64,000 bases of DNA from Amycolatopsis sp. MtRt-6 (GCF_017308975.1 NZ_JADWPD010000039.1:40634-104633), one strand, 5' to 3'. Positions 8,507-17,716 are shown, counted from the stretch's first letter. The notes: generated from the letters alone by a model not told the origin. Program-made: numbers and translations.

Positions 8507-9909
8507 CCGGCACGCGTCGCGTCGCGGTCGTCGGCGGCGGGATCTCCGGGCTGGCCACGGCTTACTTCCTTCGGCAGCGTCGCGATCCACCCGAGGTCCT
8601 CCTCATCGAGGCCGACCATCGGCTGGGCGGCAAGATCCGCACGCACGACGTCGAGGGCCTGCCGGTCGACACCGGACCGGACGGGTTCCTGATCCGGGCG
8701 CCCCGGATGCGGGCGCTGGTCGACGAACTCGGTCTGTCGCCCGCGCTGGCGGCCCCCGCCACCGCCCGGTCCTACCTGTGGAGCCGGGAGGCCTTGCGGC
8801 CGCTGCCCTCCGGCGCGGCGTTCGGTATCCCTCGCCGGGTACTGCCACTGCTGCGCTCCCGCCTGCTGTCCCCGGTCGGGCTGGCCCGCGCCGGGCTGGA
8901 CCTCGTGCTGCCGGCCACGGAGCTGCCCGGCGACCCGTCGGTCGCCGAAGTGGTGCGGCCCCGGTTCGGTACGCAGCTGCTGGACCGGCTGGTCGGTCCT
9001 CTGGTCGGCGGGGTGTACGCCGGACAGCCGGACAGGCTGAGCGCACGCAGCGCGACCCCGGACGTCGCCGCGCTGGCCCGCCGGTCCCGCAGCCTCTACC
9101 TGGGACTGCGACGCACCGCCAGCCCGGCTTCGGGGCCGGCTTTCATGACCGTCGACGGTGGCCTGGGCCGCCTGGTGGACGCGCTGGCCGACCGGCTCGC
9201 CGACATCCGCCTCGGCAGCCGGGTGAGCAGGATCGACCGCGGAACCGGCGGCTACCGCCTCCGGTTCGCCGTGGGCAACCCGGAAGACGTCAACGCGGTG
9301 GTCCTCGCGGTGCCGGCGTTCACGGCCGCAGACCTGCTCGCGCCCCTGAGCCCGGAAGCTGCCCTCGCCCTGGGCGAAATTCCCTACGCCGACGTCGCGA
9401 GCGTGACCCTGGCTTACCCGCGTGCCGCGCTGCGGCGTCCGCTCGACGGCACCGGTTTCCTCACTCCCGCCGGTGAAGGACGGCTCATCGTGGGCTGCAC
9501 CTGGTTGCCGGCGAAGTGGGCGCACCTCGACGATTCGGCGGTCGTGCTCCTCCGATGCCTGGTCGGCCGTCACGGCGACACCCGCTGGCGCGACCTCGAC
9601 GACGACACGCTCGCTGCGCGGGTCCACCGGGAACTGGCCGAAGCGATGGACTTGACCGCGGGACCTGAGCGGGTGCACATCCAGCGCTGGCCGGCGGCGT
9701 TGCCCCAGTACACCATCGGCCACCAGGACCGGCTCGATCGGATCGACGCCGGATTGCGCTCCTTGCCGGGGATCCACGTGACCGGGGCCGCGTACCACGG
9801 CGTCGGTTTGGCCGCGTGCGTTACTCAGGCCGAGCAGGTGGCGGCGGAGGTGTTTGCGGCTACCTGCGAACACGCCGTGGCAGCGGACGGCGCCGCCGAC
9901 GCCCACTAG
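8503..9909 (+). CDS. hemY: Protoporphyrinogen/coproporphyrinogen oxidase (HemY/CgoX type)
   Basis: 468 residues, FAD-dependent amine-oxidase fold. The dinucleotide motif VAVVGGGISGLATAYFLR opens the protein. GGKIRTHDVEGLPVDTGPDGFL and the C-terminal IHVTGAAYHGVGLAACV are typical of HemY. In actinobacteria this enzyme oxidises coproporphyrinogen III to coproporphyrin III in haem synthesis and uses oxygen. It is translationally coupled to the hibernation factor. It could be a paralogue of the housekeeping copy, serving haem supply for the oxidase, flavohemoglobin and nitrate reductase nearby. Confidence 0.88.
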   Translation: MTGTRRVAVVGGGISGLATAYFLRQRRDPPEVLLIEADHRLGGKIRTHDVEGLPVDTGPDGFLIRAPRMRALVDELGLSPALAAPATARSYLWSREALRPLPSGAAFGIPRRVLPLLRSRLLSPVGLARAGLDLVLPATELPGDPSVAEVVRPRFGTQLLDRLVGPLVGGVYAGQPDRLSARSATPDVAALARRSRSLYLGLRRTASPASGPAFMTVDGGLGRLVDALADRLADIRLGSRVSRIDRGTGGYRLRFAVGNPEDVNAVVLAVPAFTAADLLAPLSPEAALALGEIPYADVASVTLAYPRAALRRPLDGTGFLTPAGEGRLIVGCTWLPAKWAHLDDSAVVLLRCLVGRHGDTRWRDLDDDTLAARVHRELAEAMDLTAGPERVHIQRWPAALPQYTIGHQDRLDRIDAGLRSLPGIHVTGAAYHGVGLAACVTQAEQVAAEVFAATCEHAVAADGAADAH

Positions 9910-9927
9910 GAGCACAAGGGCCGGCGG

Positions 9928-9945
9928 CAGAGGACCAAAGGCCCG
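9928..9945. promoter_or_regulatory. DosR-like box upstream of pflBA
   Basis: CAGAGGACCAAAGGCCCG, arms RGGAC/GGCCC. It ends 85 bases before the pflB start codon and follows the hemY stop. Confidence 0.62.
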
Positions 9946-10030
9946 CATTTTTCAACCGGCCTTCCCTGTGCCATCGCGATCAAGCAGACGATCGTGGTGG
10001 GAGAACGAGAAAAGGGAAGGTGGGTGCGTG

Positions 10031-12146
10031 ATGGCAGCACCGGTGGCCGGTCCGATGACCCGGACCGACGCGTGGTCCGGGTTCCACGGCCAGAGCTGGC
10101 GCGAGGACATCGACGTCCGGCAGTTCGTGCAAGACAACTACACGCCTTACGAGGGCGGGGCGGAGTTCCTGGCCGGCCCGACCGACCGCACCACAAAGTT
10201 GTGGGTGACGCTGACCGAGTTGTTCGCCGAAGAGCGCCGCCGCGGAATCCTCGACGTCGACTTCCGCACGCCGTCATCGATCACCGCGCACGCCCCGGGG
10301 TACATCGACCGGGACCTGGAGCTGATCGTCGGGTTGCAGACCGACGCACCGCTCAAGCGCGCGATCATGCCGACCGGCGGGTTGCGCATGGTGGAAGCGG
10401 GGCTCGCGGCCTACGGCTACGAGCTGGACCCGGCGGTCAAGGAGATCTTCACCCGGTACCGCAAGACGCACAACGACGGCGTGTTCGACGCCTACACCGC
10501 CGAGATTCTGCGGGCCCGGCGTGCGGGGATCATCACCGGGCTGCCGGACGCCTACGGGCGCGGGCGGATCATCGGCGACTACCGCCGGGTCGCGCTCTAC
10601 GGGGTGGACCGGCTGGTCGAGGCGAAGCGGGCCGAGCGTGCCGCGCTGGACGCGGTGCTCTCGACCGAGGCGGTCATCCGGGACCGTGAGGAGCTGGCCG
10701 AGCAGATCCGCGCGCTCGACGAGCTGCGGGAGATGGCCGCGTCCTACGGGGACGACATCTCGCGCCCGGCCGCCACCGCACGCGAGGCGGTGCAGTGGCT
10801 CTACTACGCCTATCTCGCGGCGACCAAGGAGCTTCCTGCGCACCCCGGCCTACGACGAGCTGTTCTCCGGCGACCCCACCTGGGTCACCGAGGCGATCGG
10901 CGGCATCGGCGAGGACCGGCGGCCGCTGGTCACGAAGACCAGCTTCCGGTTCCTGCAGACGCTTTACAACCTCGGCCCCGCCCCGGAACCCAACCTGACG
11001 GTGCTGTGGTCGCCCCGGCTGCCGGCGGGCTTCAAGCGGTTTTGCGCGCAGGTGTCGATCGACACCAGCTCCATCCAGTACGAGAGCGACGACCTGCTCC
11101 GGCCCCGGTTCGGCGACGACACCGCGATCGCGTGCTGCGTGTCGGCGATGCGGGTCGGCAAGCAGATGCAGTTCTTCGGCGCCCGGGTCAACCTGGCCAA
11201 AGCACTGCTGTACGCCATCAACGGCGGGCGCGACGAGCTGACCGGCGAGCAGGTCGCCCCCGCGTTCGCTCCACTGTCCGGGGACTACCTGGACTACGCG
11301 CAGCTGCGGGCGGCGTTGGACCGGATGACCGACTGGCTCGCCCGTACCTATGTGGACGCGTTGAACATCATCCACTACATGCACGACAAGTACGCCTACG
11401 AGCGACTCGAGATGGCGCTGCACGACTACCCGGTGCAGCGGCTGCTGGGGTGTGGCATCGCCGGTCTGTCGGTCGTCGCCGACAGCTTGTCCGCGGTGAA
11501 GCACGCCCGGGTACGGGTGATCCGGGACGAGACCGGGCTCGCCGTCGACTACGCCGTCGAAGGCGAATTCCCACGTTACGGCAACAACGACGACCGCGCC
11601 GACTCGATCGCCGTCGAGCTGGTCGAGGACTTCATGACCAAGGTCCGCCGCTACCCGGCCTACCGCGACGCCGTCCACAGCCAGTCGGTACTCACCATCA
11701 CCTCCAACGTGGTGTACGGCAAGCACACCGGCAACACCCCCGATGGCCGCCGGGCCGGCGAGCCGTTCGCGCCGGGGGCCAACCCGATGAACGGCCGGGA
11801 CGACCACGGCCTGGTGGCCGCGGCGCTGTCGGTGGCCAAGCTGCCCTACGACCAGGCCCAGGACGGCATCTCGCTCACCGCGACCGTCGTCCCGGACGGC
11901 CTCGGCCGCACCCGGGAGGAGCGGATCGCCAACCTGTGCGGCGTCCTGGACGGCTACGTCGACGCGGGCGGGTTCCACCTCAACGCCAACGTGCTGGACC
12001 GGAAGACGCTGCTCGATGCGATGGCGCATCCCGAGAAGTACCCGCAGCTGACCATCCGCGTGTCCGGCTACGCCGTGAACTTCGTGCGGCTCACCCCGGA
12101 ACAGCAGCGCGACGTGGTCAACCGGACCTTCCACGGCTCGGTGTGA
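10031..12146 (+). pseudogene. pflB: Pyruvate formate-lyase, interrupted by an internal deletion and frameshift
   Basis: Formate C-acetyltransferase (pyruvate + CoA to acetyl-CoA + formate). Codons from 10031 give a good N-terminal part up to YLAATKE at 10828-10831. From 10833 another frame continues with FLRTPAYDELFSGDP to the stop at 12146. Compared with E. coli PflB, about 49 residues (starting at the NGAAMSFGRTS stretch) are missing and replaced by 4 bases, a loss of about 143 bp that also shifts the frame. The missing part holds a pyruvate-site alanine. The Cys-Cys pair (ACCVSAM, 11133-11138), the radical glycine loop (RVSGYA, Gly at 12066) and the rest are intact. Because the upstream frame has no stop, it would read on into pflA. 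True mutation or assembly collapse cannot be told here. Confidence 0.85.
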
Positions 12147-12877
12147 CCGGCACGCTCGGGTCCGTCCACTCCTGGGACATTTCCACGGGGGTGGACGGGC
12201 CCGGTACCCGGTTCGTGGTGTTCACCAGCGGCTGCCCGCTGCGCTGCCTGTACTGCCAGAATCCCGACACCTGGCACATGCGCGACGGGAAGCGGGTCTC
12301 CGTCGACGACCTGGTCGCCGAAATGACCCGGTACCGCCGGTTCATCGAGGTCGCCGGGGGTGGCCTCACGGTCAGCGGCGGGGAACCGCTGCTGCAGCCC
12401 GCGTTCGTGGGCGAGCTGCTCCACCGGGCCAAGGCGCTCGGCCTGCACACCGCGCTCGACACCTCCGGCAACCTCGGCACCAAGGCCACCGACGCGCTAC
12501 TCGCGGACACCGACCTCGTGCTGCTGGACATCAAGTCCTGGGACCCTGGCCGTTACCGCCGCTTGACCGGCGGCGACGTCGCGCCGACCTTGGCTTTCGC
12601 CCGGCGGCTGTCGGAGCTGGGGAAGGCGATGTGGGTGCGGTTCGTGCTGGTGCCCGGCCACACCGACGACCCCGATGATGTCGAAGGGATCGCGTCCTTC
12701 GTCAGTTCCTTGTCCACCGTGGAACGGGTGGACGTCCTGCCGTTCCACAAGCTGGGCGCGGCCAAGTACACCGCGCTCGGGTTGCCGTTCCCCCTCGCCC
12801 ACGTATCGACCCCCGAGCCGGACCTCGTCCGGCGGGTCCGCGACCAGTTCGCCGGGCACGGCCTGCCGACGACCTGA
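12143..12877 (+). CDS. pflA: Pyruvate formate-lyase-activating enzyme (radical SAM)
   Basis: 244 residues. The radical-SAM cluster motif CPLRCLYC (C-x3-C-x2-C) is at about residues 30-37, followed by the GGLTVSGGEPLLQ loop that binds SAM. It generates the glycyl radical on PflB under anoxia. The GTG start overlaps the pflB stop (GTGA), the normal arrangement for translational coupling. It appears intact although its partner is damaged. The frame is the same as that of the N-terminal pflB piece, so a PflB-PflA read-through product is formally possible. Confidence 0.93.
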   Translation: MTGTLGSVHSWDISTGVDGPGTRFVVFTSGCPLRCLYCQNPDTWHMRDGKRVSVDDLVAEMTRYRRFIEVAGGGLTVSGGEPLLQPAFVGELLHRAKALGLHTALDTSGNLGTKATDALLADTDLVLLDIKSWDPGRYRRLTGGDVAPTLAFARRLSELGKAMWVRFVLVPGHTDDPDDVEGIASFVSSLSTVERVDVLPFHKLGAAKYTALGLPFPLAHVSTPEPDLVRRVRDQFAGHGLPTT

Positions 12878-13014
12878 CCGTGCTTCACGCCCGCAGCCGC
12901 CTGCCGGTTCGTCGAGAACGGGGAAAGCTCGCGGCGATCGGCCGTCTCGACGCCGCCGGCGACCTCGTCGCGGGTACCGCGGGAACGATCGTGCGGACCT
13001 GAACACCGGCGTCG

Positions 13015-13039
13015 GCGTTCCGGCGGAAGCCGGAAACGC
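13015..13039. terminator. Hairpin between convergent pflA and a small minus-strand gene
   Basis: GCGTTCCGGC, loop GGAA, GCCGGAAACGC: a ten-base-pair stem with one bulged A. It lies between the pflA stop and the end of the convergent 75-residue gene and could serve both directions. Confidence 0.45.
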
Positions 13040-13043
13040 TGCC

Positions 13044-13271
13044 TCAGTTCTCCGGGTTGTCGACGATGTCGAGCCGATAGCCGGGCACCAGCCGTGCGTG
13101 GCCCGGGGTGAATTCGATCCACACAGAACCGGGGCGGAGGTCGGGTGCGTGGTCGACCACGACTCCGGTCTGGCCGTCGAACTGGCCGCTGTGGGCGCGC
13201 ACGCGCAGCCCGGTGGGGAATCCGCCGGCCCGGGCTGGACCGAGGTGCTTGGTGCGGTGGGCGAGTCGCAT
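13044..13271 (-). CDS. Small conserved-looking protein, KOW/SH3-like, unknown function
   Basis: 75 residues. The sequence after residue 20 (GLRVRAHSGQFDGQTGVVVDHAPDL.PGSVWIEFTPG) has the spacing of a small beta-barrel with a G-x-V strand pair, somewhat like DUF1918/KOW proteins; this is a resemblance, not an assignment. The ATG at 13271 has GGAGG five bases upstream, which fixes the start. DosR-like motifs sit 20-40 bases upstream of the ATG. Confidence 0.6.
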   Translation of the reverse strand: MRLAHRTKHLGPARAGGFPTGLRVRAHSGQFDGQTGVVVDHAPDLRPGSVWIEFTPGHARLVPGYRLDIVDNPEN

Positions 13272-13290
13272 GTCGGCCTCCAGTTCGATG

Positions 13291-13368
13291 GAAGGGGCCT
13301 TGGTCTTCTCCCCGTCCCTCGATGATGCCGCTCGGCGGCAGGCGGGTGCAGGGGAGAAGGCCAAGACC
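13291..13368. promoter_or_regulatory. Inverted pair of DosR-like motifs
   Basis: GGCCTTGGTCTTCTCCCC at 13296-13313 and GGGGAGAAGGCCAAGACC at 13351-13368 are nearly exact inverted copies (two mismatches) about 37 bases apart. Each contains a box-like core. They lie upstream of the 75-residue minus-strand gene and could loop or bind a dimer pair. Confidence 0.45.
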
Positions 13369-13434
13369 CGGCGGGCCGATCTGTCCGTCCGGATGGAGTC
13401 GTTGTTCCCGCGCCCGCTGCAGTCCACATAGGGG

Positions 13435-13487
13435 TCGGGACTTCCAAATGGGGTCTTCCGGGGCGGCGGTTGGTGACCAACGGCCCT
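13435..13487. promoter_or_regulatory. DosR-like motifs upstream of the third hibernation factor
   Basis: TCGGGACTTCCAAATGGGG begins at 13435, and the symmetric TTGGTGACCAA is at 13470-13480, followed by CGGCCC. The second element ends about 40 bases before the GTG start of the plus-strand gene. Confidence 0.48.
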
Positions 13488-13522
13488 GCGCGGACCCGGG
13501 GCCGGGTGGGCATGGTGAAGGG

Positions 13523-13831
13523 GTGAACAGTTCATCCGCGACGGTCACCGCTGAGGTCGGACCCGGCATCGATCCCACTCTGCTCGACGACGCGCTTTCG
13601 CGGGCGCGGGCATTCTGCGCAACGAACCCGCTCGGCGCCCTCACCATCGCGGCCCGGAAGACCGGGCACCCGGCCATGCCCGACGCGGTGCTCGCCGACG
13701 TCCACGCCTCGGTACGTGGCCGGCACGTCGACGCCCGCGCCGTCGCTCCCACCTTCGACGCCGCACTCGATCACGCCCTCGCACGGCTCACCGAACAACT
13801 CGACCGGCACGTCGCACTCGCCGCTGTCTGA
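13523..13831 (+). CDS. Short HPF-like (S30AE-type) ribosome hibernation protein
   Basis: 102 residues. The second half (VLADVHASVRGRHVDARAVAPTFDAALDHALARLTEQLDRH) follows the S30AE pattern: an edge strand, a G-x-x-V-x-A-x-A-x-x-x-T turn, then the helix that ends in a basic residue. The first half is shorter than in classical HPF. GTG start with GAAGGG upstream. Its own promoter carries Dos-like motifs. Assigned by pattern; it could be a more distant small dormancy protein. Confidence 0.65.
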   Translation: MNSSSATVTAEVGPGIDPTLLDDALSRARAFCATNPLGALTIAARKTGHPAMPDAVLADVHASVRGRHVDARAVAPTFDAALDHALARLTEQLDRHVALAAV

Positions 13832-13879
13832 GCCTCCTGCGGCGCCGTGAACGGCGCCCACCACCACGTCAGGACCGAC

Positions 13880-14119
13880 ATGCTCGACTTTCTCGTCACC
13901 ACCCAGCCAACGGCTCACGAACGCGACCGTGCGATCCGGGTGGTGCGACAGCACGCTCTCGACGACCAAGATCAGGCCGAGCTGCTGGATATGCTCGGCT
14001 TGGCCCAGGATGACGTCCCCATGCCGGCACCGCGGCCTCACGGGAACCTGTCGGCAGCCGAGCTGCTCGAGCTGTTCGCTCCCTTCGCCGCCGAGCGGGC
14101 GGCCCTGGCCGCGCGCTGA
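13880..14119 (+). CDS. Hypothetical small protein
   Basis: 79 residues. Mostly helical, acidic (DDQDQAELLDMLGL, SAAELLELFAPFAAERAAL), no motif recognised. The ATG at 13880 is preferred to an in-frame GTG at 13847 because AGGA lies six bases upstream. It follows the short hibernation protein by 48 bases in the same direction and is probably co-transcribed. Confidence 0.5.
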   Translation: MLDFLVTTQPTAHERDRAIRVVRQHALDDQDQAELLDMLGLAQDDVPMPAPRPHGNLSAAELLELFAPFAAERAALAAR

Positions 14120-14257
14120 TCCGCGGCCGGTAGCCAGGGGAGATGCGTGCCAGACGCTCCAACGCTGCCGCGACCGGGAAACCGGACTTGGTGCGGGCGC
14201 CGGCGGTGTACCTGCACCGGCTCCGCCGCGAGATCGCGGCGATGCCCGCGTCGACGG

Positions 14258-14488
14258 TTACGGGAGGTGCTCGTCCCGGTCGCCGGATGAGCGCCGCCGA
14301 TGGGGCACATGCACCACGTCCGCCTCGACGTCGCGCTCCAGAACCCCGCGTGTCTCGCTCATGTCGAGCAGATGGCCCTCTTCGTCGCGGGCGACCCAGA
14401 CGTGCCGTCCGCCGACCACCTCTTGCTTGATGACGACCTGGGACCGGTCGTCTGGTGTCTCGTTCCCTATTCCTCGGTTCCGGGTCAC
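14258..14488 (-). CDS. Hypothetical small protein coupled to a CBS-BON gene
   Basis: 76 residues. It contains VVIKQEVVGGRHVWVARDEEGHLLDMSETRGVLE, which reads like a single beta-sheet domain, then a basic/acidic tail. The GTG start overlaps the stop codon of the upstream CBS-BON gene (GTGA), which supports expression. No family recognised. Confidence 0.5.
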   Translation of the reverse strand: MTRNRGIGNETPDDRSQVVIKQEVVGGRHVWVARDEEGHLLDMSETRGVLERDVEADVVHVPHRRRSSGDRDEHLP

Positions 14489-15096
14489 TGTGGGGCGGGC
14501 GCGGCGACTTGGACGCCGACGACCCCGGGGAGCGCGCCGGCGATGACCGTCGCCATGTGGCGTTCCGATGCGTCGGCGCCTTCGCAGGTCAGCGTGACGC
14601 ACCCGTCGGCCACCGCGACCTGCCACGGTCGCCGGCTCGCCATCGCCAGGTGGTGCCGGACGTCGCGCTCGATGACCGAGCCCTCGCGTGCGATCGTCCG
14701 CAGCAGGTCTCGGCGGCTGACGACGCCGGCCAGTTTCGTGCCGACCACGATCGGGATCACCCTCAGGTGCTTGTCGAGCATCAGGCGGCCCAGTACGGCT
14801 TCGTGGGCGTCCGGAGCGGCGGTGACGACCTCGGTCGTCATCACCTCGGCGACCGTGGCGGACGGCCTCGACGGCGGTGGCGGGGGCGCGTCCTGGTGGA
14901 TCAGAGTTCGCGGGTCGGGCAGGATTCTGCCGCGCAGAAGGTCGGCCTCGGTCACCACGCCCACCAGGTCGCCGTCCTCGTTCACCACCGGCAGCGTCGT
15001 GAAACTGTGCGTCGCCAACAGCCGCACGACTTCCTTCACCGACGTCTCCGGCGTGGTGGTCACCACTGAGGTCGTCATGAGCTGGTCTGCACGCAT
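14485..15096 (-). CDS. CBS-pair protein with C-terminal BON domain
   Basis: 203 residues. Two CBS repeats (MTTSVVTTTPETSVKEVVRLL..., MTTEVVTAAPDAHEAVLGRLM...) are followed by a BON-like region (DVRHHLAMASRRPWQVAVADGCVTLTC) from about residue 140. CBS pairs sense adenosine nucleotides; the nearest named relatives are HRP1 (Rv2626c)-type dormancy proteins. ATG 15096 has AAAGGA upstream; earlier in-frame starts lack one. One of four CBS-BON proteins in the window. Confidence 0.86.
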   Translation of the reverse strand: MRADQLMTTSVVTTTPETSVKEVVRLLATHSFTTLPVVNEDGDLVGVVTEADLLRGRILPDPRTLIHQDAPPPPPSRPSATVAEVMTTEVVTAAPDAHEAVLGRLMLDKHLRVIPIVVGTKLAGVVSRRDLLRTIAREGSVIERDVRHHLAMASRRPWQVAVADGCVTLTCEGADASERHMATVIAGALPGVVGVQVAAPAPQ

Positions 15097-15165
15097 CACG
15101 GTCCTTTCCGCGCTCGGCCTCCCTTGCCCCGTACCCGGCCGCAAGGCCGGTAAACGAAGCCCCGG

Positions 15166-16353
15166 TCAGTCCCGGTCGAGCATGCCGGGGCCGAAGACCT
15201 CGTAGTGGATGTGCTCGGCGGGCAGGCCGCGGCGGATCAGCCCGGCGCGGACGGCGTGCATGAACGGGAGCGGGCCGCACAGGTAGGCGGTGGTTCCCGG
15301 AGGCAGCGGCAGCGCGTCGACGTCCATGAGCCCGGGCCGCGAGTGCTTGTCGTGGTCGTTCTCGTACCAGTGCAGTTCGTCGGCCTCAGCCAGCCCCGTC
15401 GCGGTCTGGGCATATTCGCGGCGCAGCGCGTGGTGGGCGGGGGAGCGGTCGGCGTGGGCGAGGACGACCCGCCGGGTCGGCTGGGTGCGGGTGAGGTGGT
15501 CGAGCATGGCGGCCATCGGGGTGATCCCGATGCCGGCGCTGACGAGCAGCACCGGTCCGTCGCCTGAGGTGAGGGTCGTCTCGCCCGCGGGTGGGCCGAG
15601 CAGGAGGATGTCGTCTTCGGTGACGTGGTCGTGCAGGTGGTTGGAGACCGCGCCGTCCGGTGTGCCGTCGTGGCCGCGGACCCGGCGGACGGTGATCCGC
15701 AGCGAACCGCGTCCGGGGCCCTGGGACAGCGAGTATTGGCGAGGCTGGCGGTGGCCGTCGGGCAGATCGACGGCAACCGAGACGTACTGACCGGGGGCGA
15801 AGTCCGGCACCGTCCCGCCGTCGTCGGGCACCAGGGTGAACGAGACGGTGTCGACGGCTTCGTCGAGGCGCTTGGCGACGCGCCAGCGGCGCCAGAGGTC
15901 GGCGGGGTCGAGGTCGCCGCGCTGGTAGAGGCGTGCTTCGGCGGCGATCAGGCGGCAGGCGAGCAGCCAGTAGACCTCGTGCCAGGCGGCGGCGATTTCG
16001 GGGGTGACCGCGTCGCCGAGGACGGTGCCGACGGCGGTGAGCAGGTGGTGACCCACGATCGGGTACTGCTCGGCTCGGATGCCGAGTGACACATGCTTGT
16101 GGGCGATCCGCTCGGCGATCGAGTCGAAGGGCGCGGTGTCTTCGGCGAGCAGGTGTTCGGCGAAGCCGGCCACGGCCGCGGCGAGCGCGAGCTTCTGCCG
16201 GCCGTCGGCCTGGTTGCCCTGGTTGAACAGGTCGAGCAGCTCGGGGTGCGCGGCGAACATCGACGAGTAGAACTCACCGGTGATCTCCACGGCGTGCGCA
16301 CGAACCACGGGCAGGGTGGCGCGAACCACCGCGGCGGATGCAGGCGAGAGCAA
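15166..16353 (-). CDS. hmp: Flavohemoglobin (nitric oxide dioxygenase)
   Basis: 395 residues. Globin domain 1-145 with the proximal haem histidine in IAHKHVSLGI and TAVGTVLG helix; FAD domain with RQYSLSQ; NAD domain with VSAGIGITPMAAM and AYLCGPLPFM. It converts NO and O2 to nitrate with NADPH, a natural partner for the nitrate respiration genes at 20.3-30 kb. The start is TTG, preceded by GAGGAG at six bases. A DosR-like box lies 90 bases upstream. Confidence 0.95.
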   Translation of the reverse strand: MLSPASAAVVRATLPVVRAHAVEITGEFYSSMFAAHPELLDLFNQGNQADGRQKLALAAAVAGFAEHLLAEDTAPFDSIAERIAHKHVSLGIRAEQYPIVGHHLLTAVGTVLGDAVTPEIAAAWHEVYWLLACRLIAAEARLYQRGDLDPADLWRRWRVAKRLDEAVDTVSFTLVPDDGGTVPDFAPGQYVSVAVDLPDGHRQPRQYSLSQGPGRGSLRITVRRVRGHDGTPDGAVSNHLHDHVTEDDILLLGPPAGETTLTSGDGPVLLVSAGIGITPMAAMLDHLTRTQPTRRVVLAHADRSPAHHALRREYAQTATGLAEADELHWYENDHDKHSRPGLMDVDALPLPPGTTAYLCGPLPFMHAVRAGLIRRGLPAEHIHYEVFGPGMLDRD

Positions 16354-16437
16354 GGAATTCTCCTCAGATGGGGAACCGGACTCGCTCCCGATCTTGCCGA
16401 GACGACGTGCAAGGCCACAGGGATCTTCGGGCCCTCA

Positions 16438-16462
16438 GTCGAGGACCTTGGTCACCAAACGG
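16438..16462. promoter_or_regulatory. DosR-like box upstream of hmp
   Basis: AGGACCTTGGTCACC at 16442-16456, overlapping a TTGGTCACCAA palindrome. It lies between the hmp start and the end of the upstream minus-strand gene, about 90 bases from the TTG. Confidence 0.62.
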
Positions 16463-16477
16463 ATTCGGCCGATCGGA

Positions 16478-17716
16478 TCAACCGCGGAGAGCGAACCCGA
16501 GCTCTCGCCCCCGTTCCCGGAGGTCGTCGCGGACGTCCGGGTGGGCGACACGGTCCACGATCTGCTGGGCCTGCTCGCTCGAGTCGTTGCCCCAGATGGT
16601 GGCGGTGCCGTTCTCGCTGACGATGAAGCTGTGCTGAAAGGAGGTGACGGGACCCGCCAGCCGGGGCACGACCGTCGACACGTTCGCCTTCGGGTGCCAG
16701 GACGGGAGCGCGATGATCGCCCGCCCGCCCGGGGAATGCAGGGCGCCGACCACGAAGTCGGTCTGGCCGCCGAAGCCCGAGTGGATCGAGCCGCGCACCC
16801 GGCTGGCGTTGGCCTGGGCGAACAGGTCGACCTCCAGCGCGCTGTTCACCGAGATGAGGGAGCGCCGGCGGGCGATCACGGCGGGATCGTTGGTCTTCTC
16901 GGTCCGCAGCAGCCGGACCCGCGGGTTGCGGTCGACCCACTTGTACAGCTCGGCGCTGCCGAACACGAACGACGCCGTGATCGGGACAGCCGGGTCCAGG
17001 GCGCCGGCCCGGTCGAGGCCGAGCACGCCGTCGCTGAACATCTCCGACCACACCGCGAGCCCCCGTCGTCCGGTCACCGCAGCCAGGGTCGCGTCGGGGA
17101 TGCCGCCGATCCCGAGTTGCAGCGTCGCGCCGTCGGCCACCAGCTCGGCCACCCGCCCGCCGATCGTGCGCGCCGCGTCGCCCAGTGGCCGCGGCTCGGG
17201 TGACCGGAGCGGCTCGTCGGCTTCGATGGCGTAGTCGATCTCGTCCAGCGGTAGCACGCCGTCGCCATGGGTGTACGGCATGTTCGGGTTGAGCTGCGCC
17301 ACCACCAGGCCACCGCGGGAACGGACCGCTTCGATCGCCGCGGGCAGGATGTTGACTTCGGTGCCCAGCGATACTGTGCCGTTCACCGGCGGGGACGTGT
17401 GGATCAGGACGACGTCCGGTGGGAGCGAGTGCTTGAGCAGCTCAGGGGCCAGTGACAGCCGGCACGGGAAATACCGCAGACCGGCCCTGCCCCGCATTCC
17501 CGGACCGACGAAGGGCGTCTCGAGCAGCACACCTTCTCGATCCGGCATGCCCGCCTGCGCGTTCAGGGCGAACAGCCGGTACTCCGGCAGTGCGGCGTCC
17601 AGGACGGCCAGCGCCCGTGCGGGCGTGGCGAAGTTCCCGCTGACGACGACCCTGGGTGCCGGTCCTGGCACCTCGGCCAGTACCGCGCCCAGCTGCGACT
17701 CCGACAGCATCCGCAT
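16478..17716 (-). CDS. Acetyl-CoA hydrolase/transferase family protein (4-hydroxybutyrate or acetate CoA-transferase type)
   Basis: 412 residues. Two-domain CoA-transferase fold with VLIHTSPPVNGTVSLGTEVN, the glycine-rich LQLGIGGIPDATLAAV, and the catalytic glutamate in VWSEMFSDGV; C-terminal GFGGQTDFV typical of the acetyl-CoA hydrolase/transferase group. It moves CoA between acyl groups and acetate or succinate, so it could release acetate and save the thioester bond when acetyl-CoA builds up. Substrate not fixed by sequence. Dos-like motifs are found 90-130 bases upstream. Confidence 0.85.
   Translation of the reverse strand: MRMLSESQLGAVLAEVPGPAPRVVVSGNFATPARALAVLDAALPEYRLFALNAQAGMPDREGVLLETPFVGPGMRGRAGLRYFPCRLSLAPELLKHSLPPDVVLIHTSPPVNGTVSLGTEVNILPAAIEAVRSRGGLVVAQLNPNMPYTHGDGVLPLDEIDYAIEADEPLRSPEPRPLGDAARTIGGRVAELVADGATLQLGIGGIPDATLAAVTGRRGLAVWSEMFSDGVLGLDRAGALDPAVPITASFVFGSAELYKWVDRNPRVRLLRTEKTNDPAVIARRRSLISVNSALEVDLFAQANASRVRGSIHSGFGGQTDFVVGALHSPGGRAIIALPSWHPKANVSTVVPRLAGPVTSFQHSFIVSENGTATIWGNDSSEQAQQIVDRVAHPDVRDDLRERGRELGFALRG

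Noticed and set aside
12880..13002. 40-codon frame after pflA
   Set aside because: No ribosome site or recognisable motif; the region is better explained as a terminator spacer.
14143..14430. Plus-strand frame with AGGGGAG before an ATG
   Set aside because: Its second half is the reverse of the coupled small minus-strand gene and no family fits; the first 40 codons alone are not convincing.
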